NCBI GenBank assembly: GCA_014529385.2
Contig: CM043959.1
Span: 46,951,928-47,015,927, forward strand
Length of the DNA: 64,000 bases
From: Adiantum capillus-veneris
Lineage: Eukaryota; Streptophyta; Polypodiopsida; Polypodiales; Pteridaceae
Reading direction: 5' to 3'
This document shows positions 1-10,715 of the stretch, one piece after another. The translations under genes and the position numbers were made by a program. The stretch's first letter is position 1; every line of letters starts with the position of its first letter. The notes below the pieces were generated by a model. That model did no database searches and had not been told where the DNA came from. It saw only the letters and a program-made list of their open reading frames with translations.

Positions 1-2
1 GT

Positions 3-290
3 AACACCAAGGGAAGGGGCGCAAGTCACACTAAACCGCATTTCCCCGCCTCCTCTTCCCCAAGTAAACCCTATGCCCCTCCCAAAAAACCCTTCCATTC
101 CCCACAAAGAACATTCAACCCCCCTTCCAAAAAACCCTTGCAATCCCCTAGACCCTCTACCTACCCTCAACCTTCTCCGCTGGAGCCTCAATCTATAGCT
201 CCTAAACCATCTCAAGGCCCAACCAATAAACGAACTTTAACAAAGCCAAAGATCTTGACTAGCTTAAAAACTAAGCGAGCGATAATATAA
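3..290 (+). CDS. Open frame cut by the window start; Pro/Ser/Lys-rich C-terminal fragment
   Basis: An uninterrupted frame enters from the window start and ends at TAA (288-290), giving about 95 residues with no internal Met. The visible part is rich in Pro, Ser, Lys and Thr, has several short PP-K-K-P motifs, and ends in a basic segment (…TKPKILTSLKTKRA…). No domain is recognised and no signal peptide or membrane segment is seen. It lies just beyond the 3' edge of the minus-strand PLE tandem copy, in the opposite orientation. It could be the end of a disordered basic protein, an upstream frame of another retroelement, or a chance frame in C-rich DNA. The biased composition makes a chance open frame plausible. 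Confidence 0.25.
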   Translation, partial: NTKGRGASHTKPHFPASSSPSKPYAPPKKPFHSPQRTFNPPSKKPLQSPRPSTYPQPSPLEPQSIAPKPSQGPTNKRTLTKPKILTSLKTKRAII

Positions 291-392
291 TTTGCCAAAT
301 TAAGTAAGGTGAGAGATAGGAAATTCTCTAGAGTGTAGAGAAGGGGGGAGGGGGACGAGATCTTGAAAAATAGATTAAACACCAAACGCGTT

Positions 393-1180
393 TCTCCATT
401 AGCTCATCAGTGGTGTTAACCATACAAGAGGAGTAGGAGGGTTTTAAATAGGTAACCATTTGAGAGAAGAGGGGTTCCCAAGGTAGGTACAAGGTTTAAA
501 GAGGAGGAGGCCACTTTAATAGTGGGAAATTAGCTCTTAAATGGGGTAGGAAAAGGAGGGAAAGAGGGAGGTTTAAAGAGTGTTAATTTGGGGGGTACAA
601 AGAGAAAGGTACTAGGACTAAAATTTATGGAGTAAGAGAAGGGTGGTAGGGGGGGACTAAGACCAAAAAATTTATGGAGTAAGAGGGGGGTGGTATGGGG
701 TGGACTATGACCAAAATTGTGGAGTAATAGGAGGGTGGTATGGTGGGAACCTTGACAAAAAACTTGTGGAGTAATAGGAGGGTGGTATGGTGGGAACCTT
801 GACAAAAAACTTGTGGAGTAATAGGAGGGTGGTATGGTGGGAACCTAGACAAAAACGTTTATGGAGTAAGAGGGGGTTGGTATGGGGTGGACTATGACCA
901 AAATCGTGGAGTAATAGGAGGGTGGTATGGTGGGAACCTTGACAAAAAAAATATACATGGAGGAGGGTAGCCGTATGGGTAGGGGTGAGTGTAAGTGGGG
1001 GGGGAAAGGGGAGGGGGACAAAGGGGAGAGGGGAAAGGGTAGTTTTAAGGAATAGAGGGGAGGTAAGGGAAAGGGGGAGTGGGGTTCCTCTTTGAGAGAA
1101 GATTGCCTAGCTTAGGTGCATTAAGCCAACAAATGACCCGTTTGGAAATAGCGGGGAGTTCGGAGTTATTAACAAGAAGC
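393..1180 (-). mobile_element. 5'-truncated tandem copy of the Penelope-like element
   Basis: This 788-bp segment repeats 1181-1906 almost base for base; the repeat starts TCTCCATTAGCTCATCAG at 393 and at 1181. The second copy is shorter mainly because it lacks one 47-bp minisatellite unit and about 15 bp of a G-rich tract. On the minus strand the segment starts inside the C-terminal coding region (the stretch encoding LPAISK…NAPKLGNLL) and runs to the same 3' boundary as the longer element. That is the pattern expected of a 5'-truncated copy made by target-primed reverse transcription and joined head-to-tail, as is common for Penelope-like elements. A simple local tandem duplication is the alternative. 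Confidence 0.65.
626..955. repeat. 47-bp minisatellite in PLE 3' UTR (about 7 units)
   Basis: About seven units of roughly 47 bp share the cores GGAGTAATAGGAGGGTGGTA and GGTGGGAACCTTGACAAAA. Unit starts are near 626, 671, 718, 765, 812, 859 and 905. Two subtypes interleave: one with TATGGAGTAAGAGGGG and one with GTGGAGTAATAGGAGG. The array lies in the G-rich plus strand of the 3' non-coding part of the minus-strand PLE. Confidence 0.85.
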
Positions 1181-1413
1181 TCTCCATTAGCTCATCAGTG
1201 GTGTTAACCATACAAGAGGAGTAGGAGGGTTTTAAATAGGTAACCATTTGAGAGAAGAGGGGTTCCCAAGGTAGGTACAAGGTTTAAAGAGGAGGAGGCC
1301 ACTTTAATAGTGGGAAATTAGCTCTTAAATGGGGTAGGAAAAGGAGGGAAAGAGGGAGGTTTAAAGAGTGTTAATTTGGGGGGTACAAAGAGAAAGGGAC
1401 TAGGACTAAAATT

Positions 1414-1692
1414 TATGGAGTAAGAGAAGGGTGGTAGGGGGGGACTAAGACCAAAAAATTTATGGAGTAAGAGGGGGGTGGTATGGGGTGGACTATGACC
1501 AAAATTGTGGAGTAATAGGAGGGTGGTATGGTGGGAACCTTGACAAAAAACTTGTGGAGTAATAGGAGGGTGGTATGGTGGGAACCTTGACAAAAAAGTT
1601 TATGGAGTAAGAGGGGGTTGGTATGGGGTGGACTATGACCAAAATCGTGGAGTAATAGGAGGGTGGTATGGTGGGAACCTTGACAAAAAAAA
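1414..1692. repeat. 47-bp minisatellite in PLE 3' UTR (about 6 units)
   Basis: This is the second array of the same 47-bp unit as at 626-955, with starts near 1414, 1459, 1506, 1553, 1600 and 1646. It has one unit fewer than the first array, so unit number changed after the two segments were duplicated. Confidence 0.85.
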
Positions 1693-1770
1693 TATACATG
1701 GAGGAGGGTAGCCGTATGGGTAGGGGTGAGTGTAAGTGGGGGGGGAAAGGGGAGGGGGGAAAGGGTAGTT

Positions 1771-3734
1771 TTAAGGAATAGAGGGGAGGTAAGGGAAAGG
1801 GGGAGTGGGGTTCCTCTTTGAGAGAAGATTGCCTAGCTTAGGTGCATTAAGCCAACAAATGACCGGTTTGGAAATAGCGGGGAGTTCGGAGTTATTAACA
1901 AGAAGCTTCGAAAGAGGTTGGTTAATGGAGCGGGCTAGGTTGAGTTTGCGGGTGAAGGGTGAAAAGGGGATTTTGACAATGGAAGGTGGGGAATTGTTGT
2001 GTTTATCCTTAAGAAGGAGAGAGGGCCTCGAAGCATAGGTTACATACAAAAAACACGCTTTCAAAAAAGGTGTCGGGTAACCTTTGGCCTTTAGCTCTGA
2101 TGGAATAAAATATTGCGAATAGAGATAAAGTCCTCAAGCGAGTTTTCCCTAATGATATACCTCTTGAGCTCTCATATAATAAAGGCAATTTTCTGGTGGG
2201 TGGGGTGCCAAGATTTCCACGGGATGTAGTTGTACGAGTTAAGAGGTTTTTGGTGGCAATGTGTGTCTAAAATCCCCTTTGAGAAGGAGGGCCCTTTAAA
2301 AAAGTGTATGTCCAAGATAAAAGCTTCCTGTGAAGAGATGAAGGGAGTGATTTTTATATGCTCTTGGAGAGGATGTCCATACTCAAGGAGGTGTTTTTCT
2401 AGGTTGGCAAGGGGGCCGTCCCACACTCCAAAAGCGTCGTCTATGAAGCTCTTCAAGTATAGGAGAGAAGGGGAAGAGACAAGATTCCCGCATTCTTCCA
2501 AAGAGCAAAGAAAAAGACATGCGTACACCAGCGCAAAATTAGACCCCATAGCGGTTCTTTTGACTTGATGCCAGAATTTTCCTTTAATAGAGATGTAGTG
2601 ATGGTTGAGAATGAGAGAGGCAAGGGAAAGAATGAAGAGGAATTTGGGAGAGGGAAAGAAACCAAGGATAGAGCTTTTTAGAGCGTTAAGCCCCTCCTGG
2701 ATAGGAATGCTAGGGTACAAGGATTCAACATCAAAGGTAAAGAGAGTGACATGGGGGGAGAAGGGGATAGAGGCTAAGTCCAAGATGAGAGAATGAGAGT
2801 CCTTGATGTGTTGTTTTTTGGCTAAGAGAATGGGGAAGAGTTGCACATGTAACCACTACGAGGCATTCTCTAGGATATACTCCTTGTATGAACAAATGGG
2901 GCAGCCTACAAGGACAGGTTTATGAATTTTAGGTAGAAGGAAGAAGGGAAAAGGCTTGGGAGGGGCAAGAGAAGAAGAGAGGATGAACGCTCTCTCTTTG
3001 GAAGGTAGGAGATGAAAGTTTATAACAATGGAAAAAAGAGTGGATTGTACAAAAGGCAAAGGAGGGGTAGCAATGGGAGAGTAGGTTAGAGGGTCTAAGA
3101 GATGGCGTAGTGCTTCTTTAGTGTACCAAGATTGTGAGAGAATGACGGGGCCAAGGTTTTTGTCGGCCGGTTTGATTAAAATTTTATGATCATTCTTTAG
3201 AGAAGAGATGACGTTCAACAAGAGGGTTTTGGGTAGAAAAAGAGAAAAATGATAAAGGAGGGGTTTTAAACGAGAGAAAGTACAATCAAAGGCAAGCCTC
3301 AAGGTGGTGGAGCTAGAGGGAGGGTTCCAAGAGGGGTTAGGGAGAGAAAAAGAAGGAGAGAGAGGGAGCGTTTCTTTGAAAAAAAGTTTTAGTTGTAAGC
3401 TTCTCTCGAGGTTGGAGTATGCCCCAAAGATAGAAGAGGAAGGTGGAGGAGGGGAGGGGGGGATGTAATTGAGTCCTAGGCCTAAAACTCTACGCTCCGT
3501 GGATGAGATAGAGCGATTGGCTAAGTTGTGAAAGGAGAGGTTAGTAATCTTATGTTCTAAGGAAAAAAGTGTTTGCTTACCCAAAGCTAAGATTTTGTAG
3601 AGAAGGGGGTTGGTGAGGGGGAGCCAATATTTAGATCTTTTTCTATAATTATGGCAAGAGAGGGGGAGAAAAGAGGAGTTACATGGAGGAGGGATCCAAA
3701 GATAGGGATAGAGAGGGGTATGGGAGAAGAGCAA
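1771..3734 (-). pseudogene. Penelope-like reverse transcriptase (broken)
   Basis: The product would copy element RNA into DNA in the nucleus. Read on the minus strand it shows the PLE order: an N-terminal STERRVLGLGLNYIPP box (3490-3460), IKPADKNLGPVIL (3180-3140), LLPKIHKP (2935-2910), FTFDVESLYPSIP with the first catalytic Asp (2735-2700), a TAMGSNFALVYAC box (2555-2520), FIDDAFGVW with the catalytic Asp pair (2445-2415), an ILDIHFFKG thumb box, a KPLNSYNYIPWKSWHP box, and an LLVNN…NAPKLGNLL tail. The catalytic residues are all present. Breaks are a TAG in the ENAS/WLH stretch (near 2862), a stop after KIAFII (near 2172) and at least one frameshift between 2170 and 2060. An intact protein would be about 650 residues. 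Family assignment is strong; sub-family is inferred. Confidence 0.85.
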
Positions 3735-4080
3735 GTGGACCCAAGAGGAAGGGTGCTCAAATCCCTATGTAAAAAACCCCACTACACCTACCACTGCAAT
3801 TTACCTTCTAATCTGGTCTACCCTCTTAAACCCATTGGCCCCCCACACCCTACCATTTCCCACCCCAATATTTCTCCTCTCACTTCCTCTTCCCACAAGA
3901 AAACGTTTTTTCAAAAGAGCACCTCCCACTACAACGCAAAGCACTCGGGAAAAGGAAGAGGGAGGAGGGATTAGGGTGTAAGCACCCCTCTACATGGGTG
4001 CATCTTTCCTTCTCAAAGCCCCCCCTCCTTCCACATCTCTAGATCACCAACACCGCCGCTACATCACCACTTGACAAAGA
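3735..4080. other. Spacer between two head-to-head PLE relics
   Basis: This C-rich segment separates the divergent 5' ends of the two PLEs. A plus-strand frame (to 3974) with Ser/Pro/His/Lys-rich sequence crosses it but matches no known domain. Its composition resembles the frame at 3-290, so both could be remnants of an upstream PLE frame, but nothing more supports this. No promoter element could be defined. Confidence 0.4.
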
Positions 4081-4104
4081 TTACCTCGAGCTCCCAACCC
4101 GCAA

Positions 4105-6306
4105 AGGACGTTTGAGAAGGAAGTATTGGCTACCCCTTGTAAATCCTCAACACTACAAACTTCTCCTTTTTGGTAAGCATTAGGGCCAATTTGGATGAAA
4201 TAAGGGCTCTTTAGAGTTTCTCTATTCTTGATCTAAGGGTCAAGAAGGAGCCACATTTCCAAAAGTATGGCACTTTTGTACACGTGTCAAGATCTCCTTC
4301 ACTTGCTTTTGGAATATTTTGCACTATTTTAGCCATAATTTTTGCATATGAACTCCAAATTTAGTGCTCACATGGTCCATGTGTGGCGCTTTATGAGCTC
4401 TATCCAATGAGTACCCATGTTGAACAGTTTTGGTAATATATTCATGGTATTTTTTAGGTTGCCCCTTTTTAGATCCTTACACAGCCCTTTTTTTCATCCA
4501 AATTGGCCCTAATGGCTTAAAGCCTTCTCTTTGGATCTCGGTGTTTCCAACTTTAAAATACATAACCTTTCACCTAAAACACTCTCCCTCCTTGAAAAGA
4601 GATGCTTAGCTTTAGGTTTAAAATACATCCCCCCCCCCTTCAAACCCTTCATCCGCTTCTCTTCTTACCGCTCATACGAAAATGGAAAGAGAATTCAAAC
4701 TAAAGTTTTTCTTCAAGAATCATCCAACTCTACGACCCTCTTCTTTCAAAATACCAAATCCCCTTTGAAAGCCGCCCTTGCAAAACCCAGCTCTCAACCA
4801 AATCTTAGTCACTAACCATATTAACCTTAACCTTATTTTAAAACTCTAGTTTCTTCCCACCCTCTAAACCTCCCCGTTTTGTCATTCAAGCCTTAGATAG
4901 CCTCAAATTGGATCCTTCCATTGTCATAAAACCTGCCGACAAAAACCTAGGCTTAGCCATTCTACCTTTGGATTGGTACAAAAGTAACGCCCTCACTCAC
5001 CTCAATGATACCTCCACTTACGAGCCTTGCCTCTCCATCCTCTTTCCCTTTATTGCTTCCCTCCTCTCCTCCATTACCATCCAATTTTTGACGTTACCTA
5101 CTTTAGATCGTAACTTCATCCTCTCACCCCTTGACAAGCAACTTAAACCCTGCCCCATTTATTTCATCCCTAAACTACACAAACCCTCCCTTGTCTCAGG
5201 GCCTATTTGCTCCTATAAAGGCTATATCTTTGAAAAAGCTTCCATTTGGCTTCACTTCCAACCCTTTCCTATCCTCCTCAACTTTAAGCAAAATCTTAAA
5301 GACTCTCTCACCCTCATCTAGGACCTTAACAAACTCCCCCTCCCACCCAATACCCTACTCTTCACCTTTTATGTAGAGGCCCTCTATCCTAGTATCCCAA
5401 TCAACCATGGCCTCGCGGCTCTCAAAGACTCCCTTTCTACCCATTTTGACCCTCTCAAAACCCACTTTATCCTCTCTCTTGCGGCGCTCATTTTGTCGCA
5501 CCACTACATTACCTTCAAAGGAAAGTTTTGGAAACAAGTCAAAGGCACCTTTATGGGCTCCAATTTTGCCGTAGTATATGCATGCCTCTTGTTATGCCAT
5601 TTGGAAGCCTCTTCTTCCCTTTTGAATAGTCCTAACCTTCTCTACTTCAAGCGGTATGTAGATTATGCCTTTGGGCTATGGATTGGCTCTAAGGCATTCC
5701 TCACCTCTTGTCTGAATGATTATGGAAAACCACTTCGAGATCACATTAAAATCTCTAGCCACATCTCTCCCAACCATGCCACTATCCTCGACATAGGATT
5801 TTTTAAAGGAACAATGTTTGCCTCCTCAAGCCTTTTAGACTCTCACTGCCATCAAAAACCCTTAAATACCTATAACTGCATCCCATGGATCTCGTGGGAC
5901 CCTACACACTTAAAAGCGGCTTTCATTATTGCGGAACTCAAAAGACTTATATTTAGAGAAAGATCATTGGAAGGTTTCATTGCTATCCGCAATCTCTTCT
6001 ATCAATGCCTTAGGGCAAAAGGATATCCACAACGTTTTCTTCTTTATGTGTTCAAAAAAGTCACGTATCAGAATCGCACCTCCCTCATGGAGCCCACTCT
6101 TCGACTTAAAAAACCACCCCCCATAACCTTCAAGTTACATTTCACTCCCTCCACCAGAAGGCTATCACCCTCCCTACAACCCCACTCTTGGTTCTACCTA
6201 GACCCACCATCTACTGGGCGTCTAGGCCCAACCTCCATAGCATGCTTGTACATACCTTGCACCACCCTGGAAGACTCACCTAAATCTTTGAATGGGCTAC
6301 ATGCTC
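4105..6306 (+). pseudogene. Penelope-like reverse transcriptase, catalytically altered
   Basis: Boxes in order: RRKYWLPLVNP (near 4115-4145), then the MITE, EKRCLALGLKYIPP (4596-4640), IKPADKNLGLAIL (4925-4965), FIPKLHKP (5161-5190), FTFYVEALYPSIP (5365-5405), GTFMGSNFAVVYAC (5545-5590), YVDYAFGLW (5655-5685), ILDIGFFKG (5785-5815) and KPLNTYNCIPWISWDP (5855-5905). Two positions that are Asp in copy 1 (FDVE, FIDD) are Tyr here (FYVE, YVDY), so the polymerase would be dead even without its breaks. Breaks include the MITE, stops and a frameshift between 4815 and 4908, and a TAG near 5320. The C-terminus after LGPTS has no endonuclease domain. Confidence 0.85.
4178..4514. mobile_element. MITE-like element with 23-bp perfect terminal inverted repeats
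   Basis: The left end (4178-4200) starts CATTAGGGCCAATTTGGATG, and the right end (4492-4514) is its exact reverse complement over 23 bp; similarity continues weakly into an AAGGGCT motif on both sides. The 337-bp element has no coding potential. It lies inside the PLE RT: removing it would place the codons for GK directly before those for LKAFSL, which aligns with the same stretch of copy 1. The target duplication is unclear (TA or TTA inside the repeat, or about 1 bp outside it), so the superfamily (Tc1/mariner, PIF/Harbinger or other) is not assigned. Confidence 0.8.
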
Positions 6307-6382
6307 CCCTTTTGTCTTGCCACACACCTTTGACAAAAATATATATTTGGAAATCTCCGTTTTGTTTGGATACCCCTACCCT

Positions 6383-7528
6383 TAGTCACGTTTATTATAT
6401 AATTCTCATTTACTTGCATACTTTTTCTCTTTCACCCAAACTAATACAAAAGAGGGACCATATCATATGATTCCAATATCTTTTCCATATCCATAGTTCT
6501 TCCATATGTTTTTTGCATTATGTACTCATCATTCTAGCACCATGTGCTTAAAATCCATGAATAGTCCATACACTAGTCCCACCATGTATATATATTTTTA
6601 TTCACCAATAATCCTCCTCAATGCATGTGTAAAGATAACTTGGATGCTTTGTATCATGATATGACAAAGGAGGGTCCCACTCTTGGATGAATTGTGAAAA
6701 TTCAACAAAGGAGGGGGCCACTAAAAGACTTTTGCAGGCATTAAAAACTGGCTTTTTGGTGAGATTTTTGGCGCTTATCTTCGCTTGGAATTTGAAGAAG
6801 TGACCAACAAAAAAAATGTAGCCCACAAGCTGAATAAACACCTCAATTTTTGCATAATTTTTGGAGCTACCACTAAGAAGATATGATTTTTTGTGTGGAC
6901 CCCTGTCTGTCCATTTTTCTCACAAAGTAACCCATAGTCTTCTCATACCTCCTTTTCTACTTCTACACACACATGCACACTCATTCCTCTCCATCCCTCA
7001 CTCAAACCTGCAACTTTCATGGATTCTTTCATTTTCTTCACTATTCTCATCTCTCCCTTACTCCATAGCTCAAAATTATGATCTCTACACACATATAGCT
7101 CAATTTTTCTCTCTAGAATCAAACTCATATTACCATAACCACTTCATCCTTTCACAAAAAGAGAAAAATCAGCAAAATAACGAAACTCAAGCTCTACAAA
7201 AAGAGGATTTTTATCGTGGAAAATTCAACTTTTCCATGGTCACAAGAACTACACCGACAGAGTCCTACAACCGCTCATTCGTTGGAGGAAATAGGTGAAA
7301 AATTCCATTTTCATCTTGTAGTTTCCATCAAATTGTGCATATTCTAATCCTCCTCTTACTTTTTATCATTGTATAAATCATATAATGCACGTTGAGTGCA
7401 TATGCCATGTAGTTTTACCCCATCCTACTAACTACAAACTACTAACACTAACCGCTAACATACTAACACAAAATAGCCATTGACCTAACCATAAAAGACA
7501 CCTCACCTCAAGCCTACATGTGCATAGT

Positions 7529-7593
<65 letters not shown>

Positions 7594-8252
7594 CTTCCTT
7601 AAAACTCTACTTTCACCTTATCTACCATCAATAACGCTCTCTTTTAAGCCTACATCCATGCCTCAAGCAGACAAAGAAGGCCCGCAATGTTTTGATATTA
7701 AAAAAAAATCATAATCCTGATTTGTTAACTTGTAAATTAGGATTTTCAATAATCGTAATGAGAGGTCTCCAACCTATAAATAGTCCCCTCTCCTTCTTGT
7801 AAATCACCTCCAATATCTCACATAACACCCCAACACTCTATGCATGAGGAGAGACTTAGGCGTAGCAACCACTTTGTGAGATTCACTTTTGGTGTGAGAG
7901 AGGCTTTCAAGCTACACATTTCAAGTGAGAGATCATGAGTTCAAAAATCTCAACACCACTATTGTATATGTTTATTTATCATCAATAAATTGAGGTATGG
8001 TGCATCAAAGGCGTGATTCGACGTTCAAATCTTCATCCTTCCACTTGTGCAATACGGTCTGGTGAATTCAAGGTGACTTGTGTATTTTAAGTTTCTATCA
8101 TTTGATCTTGTTTTAGAAAGTTTTTTAGTGTGTTTTTCATTGCCAATTTTTTGTTCCTAGCTTGTGGTTGCCCCAGCCCCCATTGAGCTGCACAAGAGCC
8201 TTGAGGGGTGTTTAGAGGTCACCTCTCTTGTTGACCACCCTAGACCGCCTCA
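6383..8252 (+). repeat. LTR-like dispersed repeat, copy A
   Basis: This ~1.87-kb segment matches 52213-54386 in the same orientation. Shared landmarks are the start CTCTTTCACCCAAA, a TATAAATAG box (7775-7783 here), a poly(A) signal AATAAA (7984-7989) about 210 bp further on, and the end GACCGCCTCA, where both copies stop matching. The TATA-then-AATAAA order suits U3-R-U5 of a plus-strand LTR. No primer site follows at 8253 and no target duplication was found, so it may be a solo LTR or a non-autonomous element. It carries a 61-bp CT run absent from the other copy, which instead has about 370 extra bp near its 3' end. Confidence 0.6.
7531..7591. repeat. (CT)n microsatellite
   Basis: An uninterrupted run of about 30 CT units inside LTR-like repeat copy A. 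The same place in copy B has only about seven units, so the run expanded after the copies separated. Confidence 0.95.
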
Positions 8253-10715
8253 ATGGATTTGCAAATATTCCACCAGTTAGAACTATCCTTTGATAGAACT
8301 TGTGCTTTGTTTTTTCTAGGTGCAGCTTACAAGATAGACACAAATATTCACCCGAGAGTTTAGGTTAATCTAGCGACAAACAAGGAAGATATGCTCTCTA
8401 TTGTTATGCATACAAACAAGTAAGTCACAATTCTATAGTTGATATACCTTTTTCCTTAACAAAGTGGATCTCACTTTATGTGTCATCCTCCATACAATTG
8501 CAGATTGAAAAACATGGGATATGTAGCTACATCTTACATAGACATGCTATGGATGTTGCACGCAATGGGTCTAGCATCTAAAGAATTTGTCATGGCTAAG
8601 CTTCCTTGTGTTGTGTACTGTTAGATGCAGCTTATTACATCTATGCTAAACAAGGAATCTCAAAAATAATGAATACACTATTAAGAAATCCATAAGCATC
8701 ATACTCAAATCATAAACATAGACAATTTCAATGGAGAAAAAGGATATAGAAGAGGGTAAGAGAGCACCAAAAGAAGCACAACCCTCTAGCATAAAGAAGC
8801 TAGGAGAAGTATACTCTACATTAGAGATAGTGGTGCTTATAAATGATCAAGAAGCTCTTCTTTCAAAGACTCAAGATCTAGCTTCTCTGAAAGCTTCAAC
8901 TCTCAAAATATCTCAAGAGTGCAAGAACTTTTAAAATTTGCAAGAGTCTAAGTGTTTAAAATATAGGGGTGAAACCATGTTATTGTGGTATGCTTTTTAT
9001 GCCAGTTACCATGTGTCAACAAGCATATCTTGTAAGCATAAGGACAATGTTAGTGTGTGGGCCATCATCATGAACTATATAAAGTGTATAAATAATTTTA
9101 AAAAATTGGACCAAAATGTATTGTGATTTCAACTCCTTGAAAATTTACGTTGATATGTTACTTTGAGGGTGTGGAGGGAAGCATATTGCAAGGGCCATAG
9201 GTAAGAGAGAGGGGGATAGATGATTGTGACCCACAAGCAGTCCCTCACTCATAAGTCACTAAGTTGCCTAGTTGGATAATAGCTTGACACACCAGCCAAC
9301 CATCTCCGACAACTTTCGTCACACTCCACCAGAAAGGAAATCGAGGGCCAAATATTTTGTTGCTTCTCCTCCACCTCGCAAAAGGGTGAATCTGTCTAAT
9401 TTTTAAGGATTCCCAATGTCAAAGAACATACATTCTAGGAATGGAAAGCGTGACTTGAGTACTCTGTGTGTGTGTAACTGCACAAATTCTGTCACAAATA
9501 TGGTTCAAGATTTTGCACAAATTACTTGAGAGCTCTTTTCTAGTGGGGTTGCTTAAATAATCTTTGTAAGGTGTTCATTGTTTCTCTATGTTTAGTTTCT
9601 CTTGTATGCATGGAATGTGAGATACATATCATTTCCCAATGAATATTAAATTTTCCCTTTGCCATGGATAACCTTGCATCATATTATGTTGTGACATTGG
9701 GGGTGTGCAAGCCGATGGAAAGCTCCCAAGCTCAACAACCCAGTGCACAATAAATCTTGTATTATAGAAGAAGATTTCAATGTTTCTCATGGCCTCTCCA
9801 TGAATGGTTCCAAACCCAAATTGGTGAAGTGACACTCAGCAAGGGGCACAAATCCTATCATATTTTGACTTTCAGGATTTGCAACACATAAAGTTTTCAT
9901 AGATGATCTTAAAAAAATTGCATTATTCCAAATAGCATCTCGTGAATGCAACACATGAGCTCAAAGATGCAAGGGTTTTGAAAGCAAGGAATCCTATGGT
10001 TAGCCCACTTGTAGTTGCTATGAAAGAGAAGCTTTGTGATGTTGACAATGAATTGAAGAGTGCACTGCAGAGCCACAATGTGGATGTAAAGAGGGAAAAT
10101 AGAGCTCAAAGTGAAAATAGAGACACTAGATGGTTTGGGGTTTCCTCCCAATGAGGACAGCCCCTTTTATGTTTAAATTGACATAACTTGTCATCGTGTA
10201 GGCATCCATGATTTTTGTGTTTGTAACTTATGTTTAGAATATCTGCACAACTTACCTTCGTACTTACCATGCTTCTCTTTTATTTGGTTTGTAGACTAAT
10301 AATGGATGTGTAGGGAGTGAGAGTACACACCTATGAATTCGGTTGAAGCTACTCATGCATATAAGAAATATACTATAAGGATCATTCTTCCCCATTTCCT
10401 TCTATAAATGGTGGGCATTGGGGGCGGGAGAGAGGTTTCCATGAGTGCATGAGGTCATTTCTAACAAGGGATCAAATATGGCATTCTTTGAAGCTTAAGG
10501 TACTAAATAGAGTGTAATAGTGGGTGTGTTTCTTACCCGCATTCAATAACATAACAAAAAAAAAAGTATATTCATGGCAATGTAAACAATTCAAATCAAA
10601 GCATGAGCTCAAAGATCCAGAACTAGTGGCTAATAGTATCAACTTGATGCTGATCATAATTTCTGTAGGTTGCCTAGACCTGCAAGTGTGAACTTCAACC
10701 TTTCAAGTTCAAAGG
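8253..10715. other. No recognised gene; scattered short frames
   Basis: Nothing in this 2.4-kb AT-rich stretch is recognised. A plus-strand frame at 8731-8934, continuing after one TAA to 9126, has a charged Lys/Glu-rich start and no known motif. A second short frame at 9942-10154 is likewise unrecognised. No repeat, terminal inverted repeat or RNA gene was seen. Most likely old, decayed repeat DNA. Confidence 0.5.

Larger units (their letters stand above)
1181..3780 (-). mobile_element. Penelope-like retroelement, copy 1, endonuclease not seen
   Basis: A minus-strand retroelement with one long reverse transcriptase relic (1771-3734) followed by a G/A-rich 3' region with a minisatellite. The 3' edge at 1181 is set by the junction with the truncated tandem copy. 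The 5' edge is not sharply defined; the coding frame stays open upstream to about 3768. No GIY-YIG endonuclease motif follows the RT C-terminus, and no LTR or terminal inverted repeat is seen. This matches the endonuclease-lacking PLEs (Athena/Coprina type) known from rotifers, fungi and some plants. No telomeric repeat (TTTAGGG)n was found at its ends. Confidence 0.7.
4081..6385 (+). mobile_element. Penelope-like retroelement, copy 2, interrupted by a MITE
   Basis: A plus-strand retroelement whose RT relic runs from about 4105 to 6250 and is split at 4178-4514 by a short inverted-repeat element. It is collinear with copy 1 but clearly diverged in protein sequence, and its 3' region lacks the 47-bp minisatellite, so it is a different PLE family and not a duplicate. 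The 3' edge is inferred from the start of the LTR-like repeat near 6383. No GIY-YIG motif is seen. Confidence 0.7.

Noticed and set aside
530-1699. Pro/Ser-rich minus-strand frames over the 47-bp minisatellite
   Set aside because: They arise from the repeat unit, lie in the PLE 3' non-coding region and differ in frame between units.
1-6400. Telomeric repeats at the PLE ends, as in Athena/Coprina elements
   Set aside because: No run of TTTAGGG or CCCTAAA was found; a lone TTAGGG belongs to the MITE inverted repeat.
8322-8419. Exon-like piece between a TTTTTCTAG acceptor and a GTAAGT donor
   Set aside because: All three forward frames contain stops inside the piece and no adjoining exon could be linked.
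8731-9126. Lys/Glu-rich plus-strand frame with one internal TAA
   Set aside because: No recognised motif, no codon or context evidence; treated as unannotated DNA.
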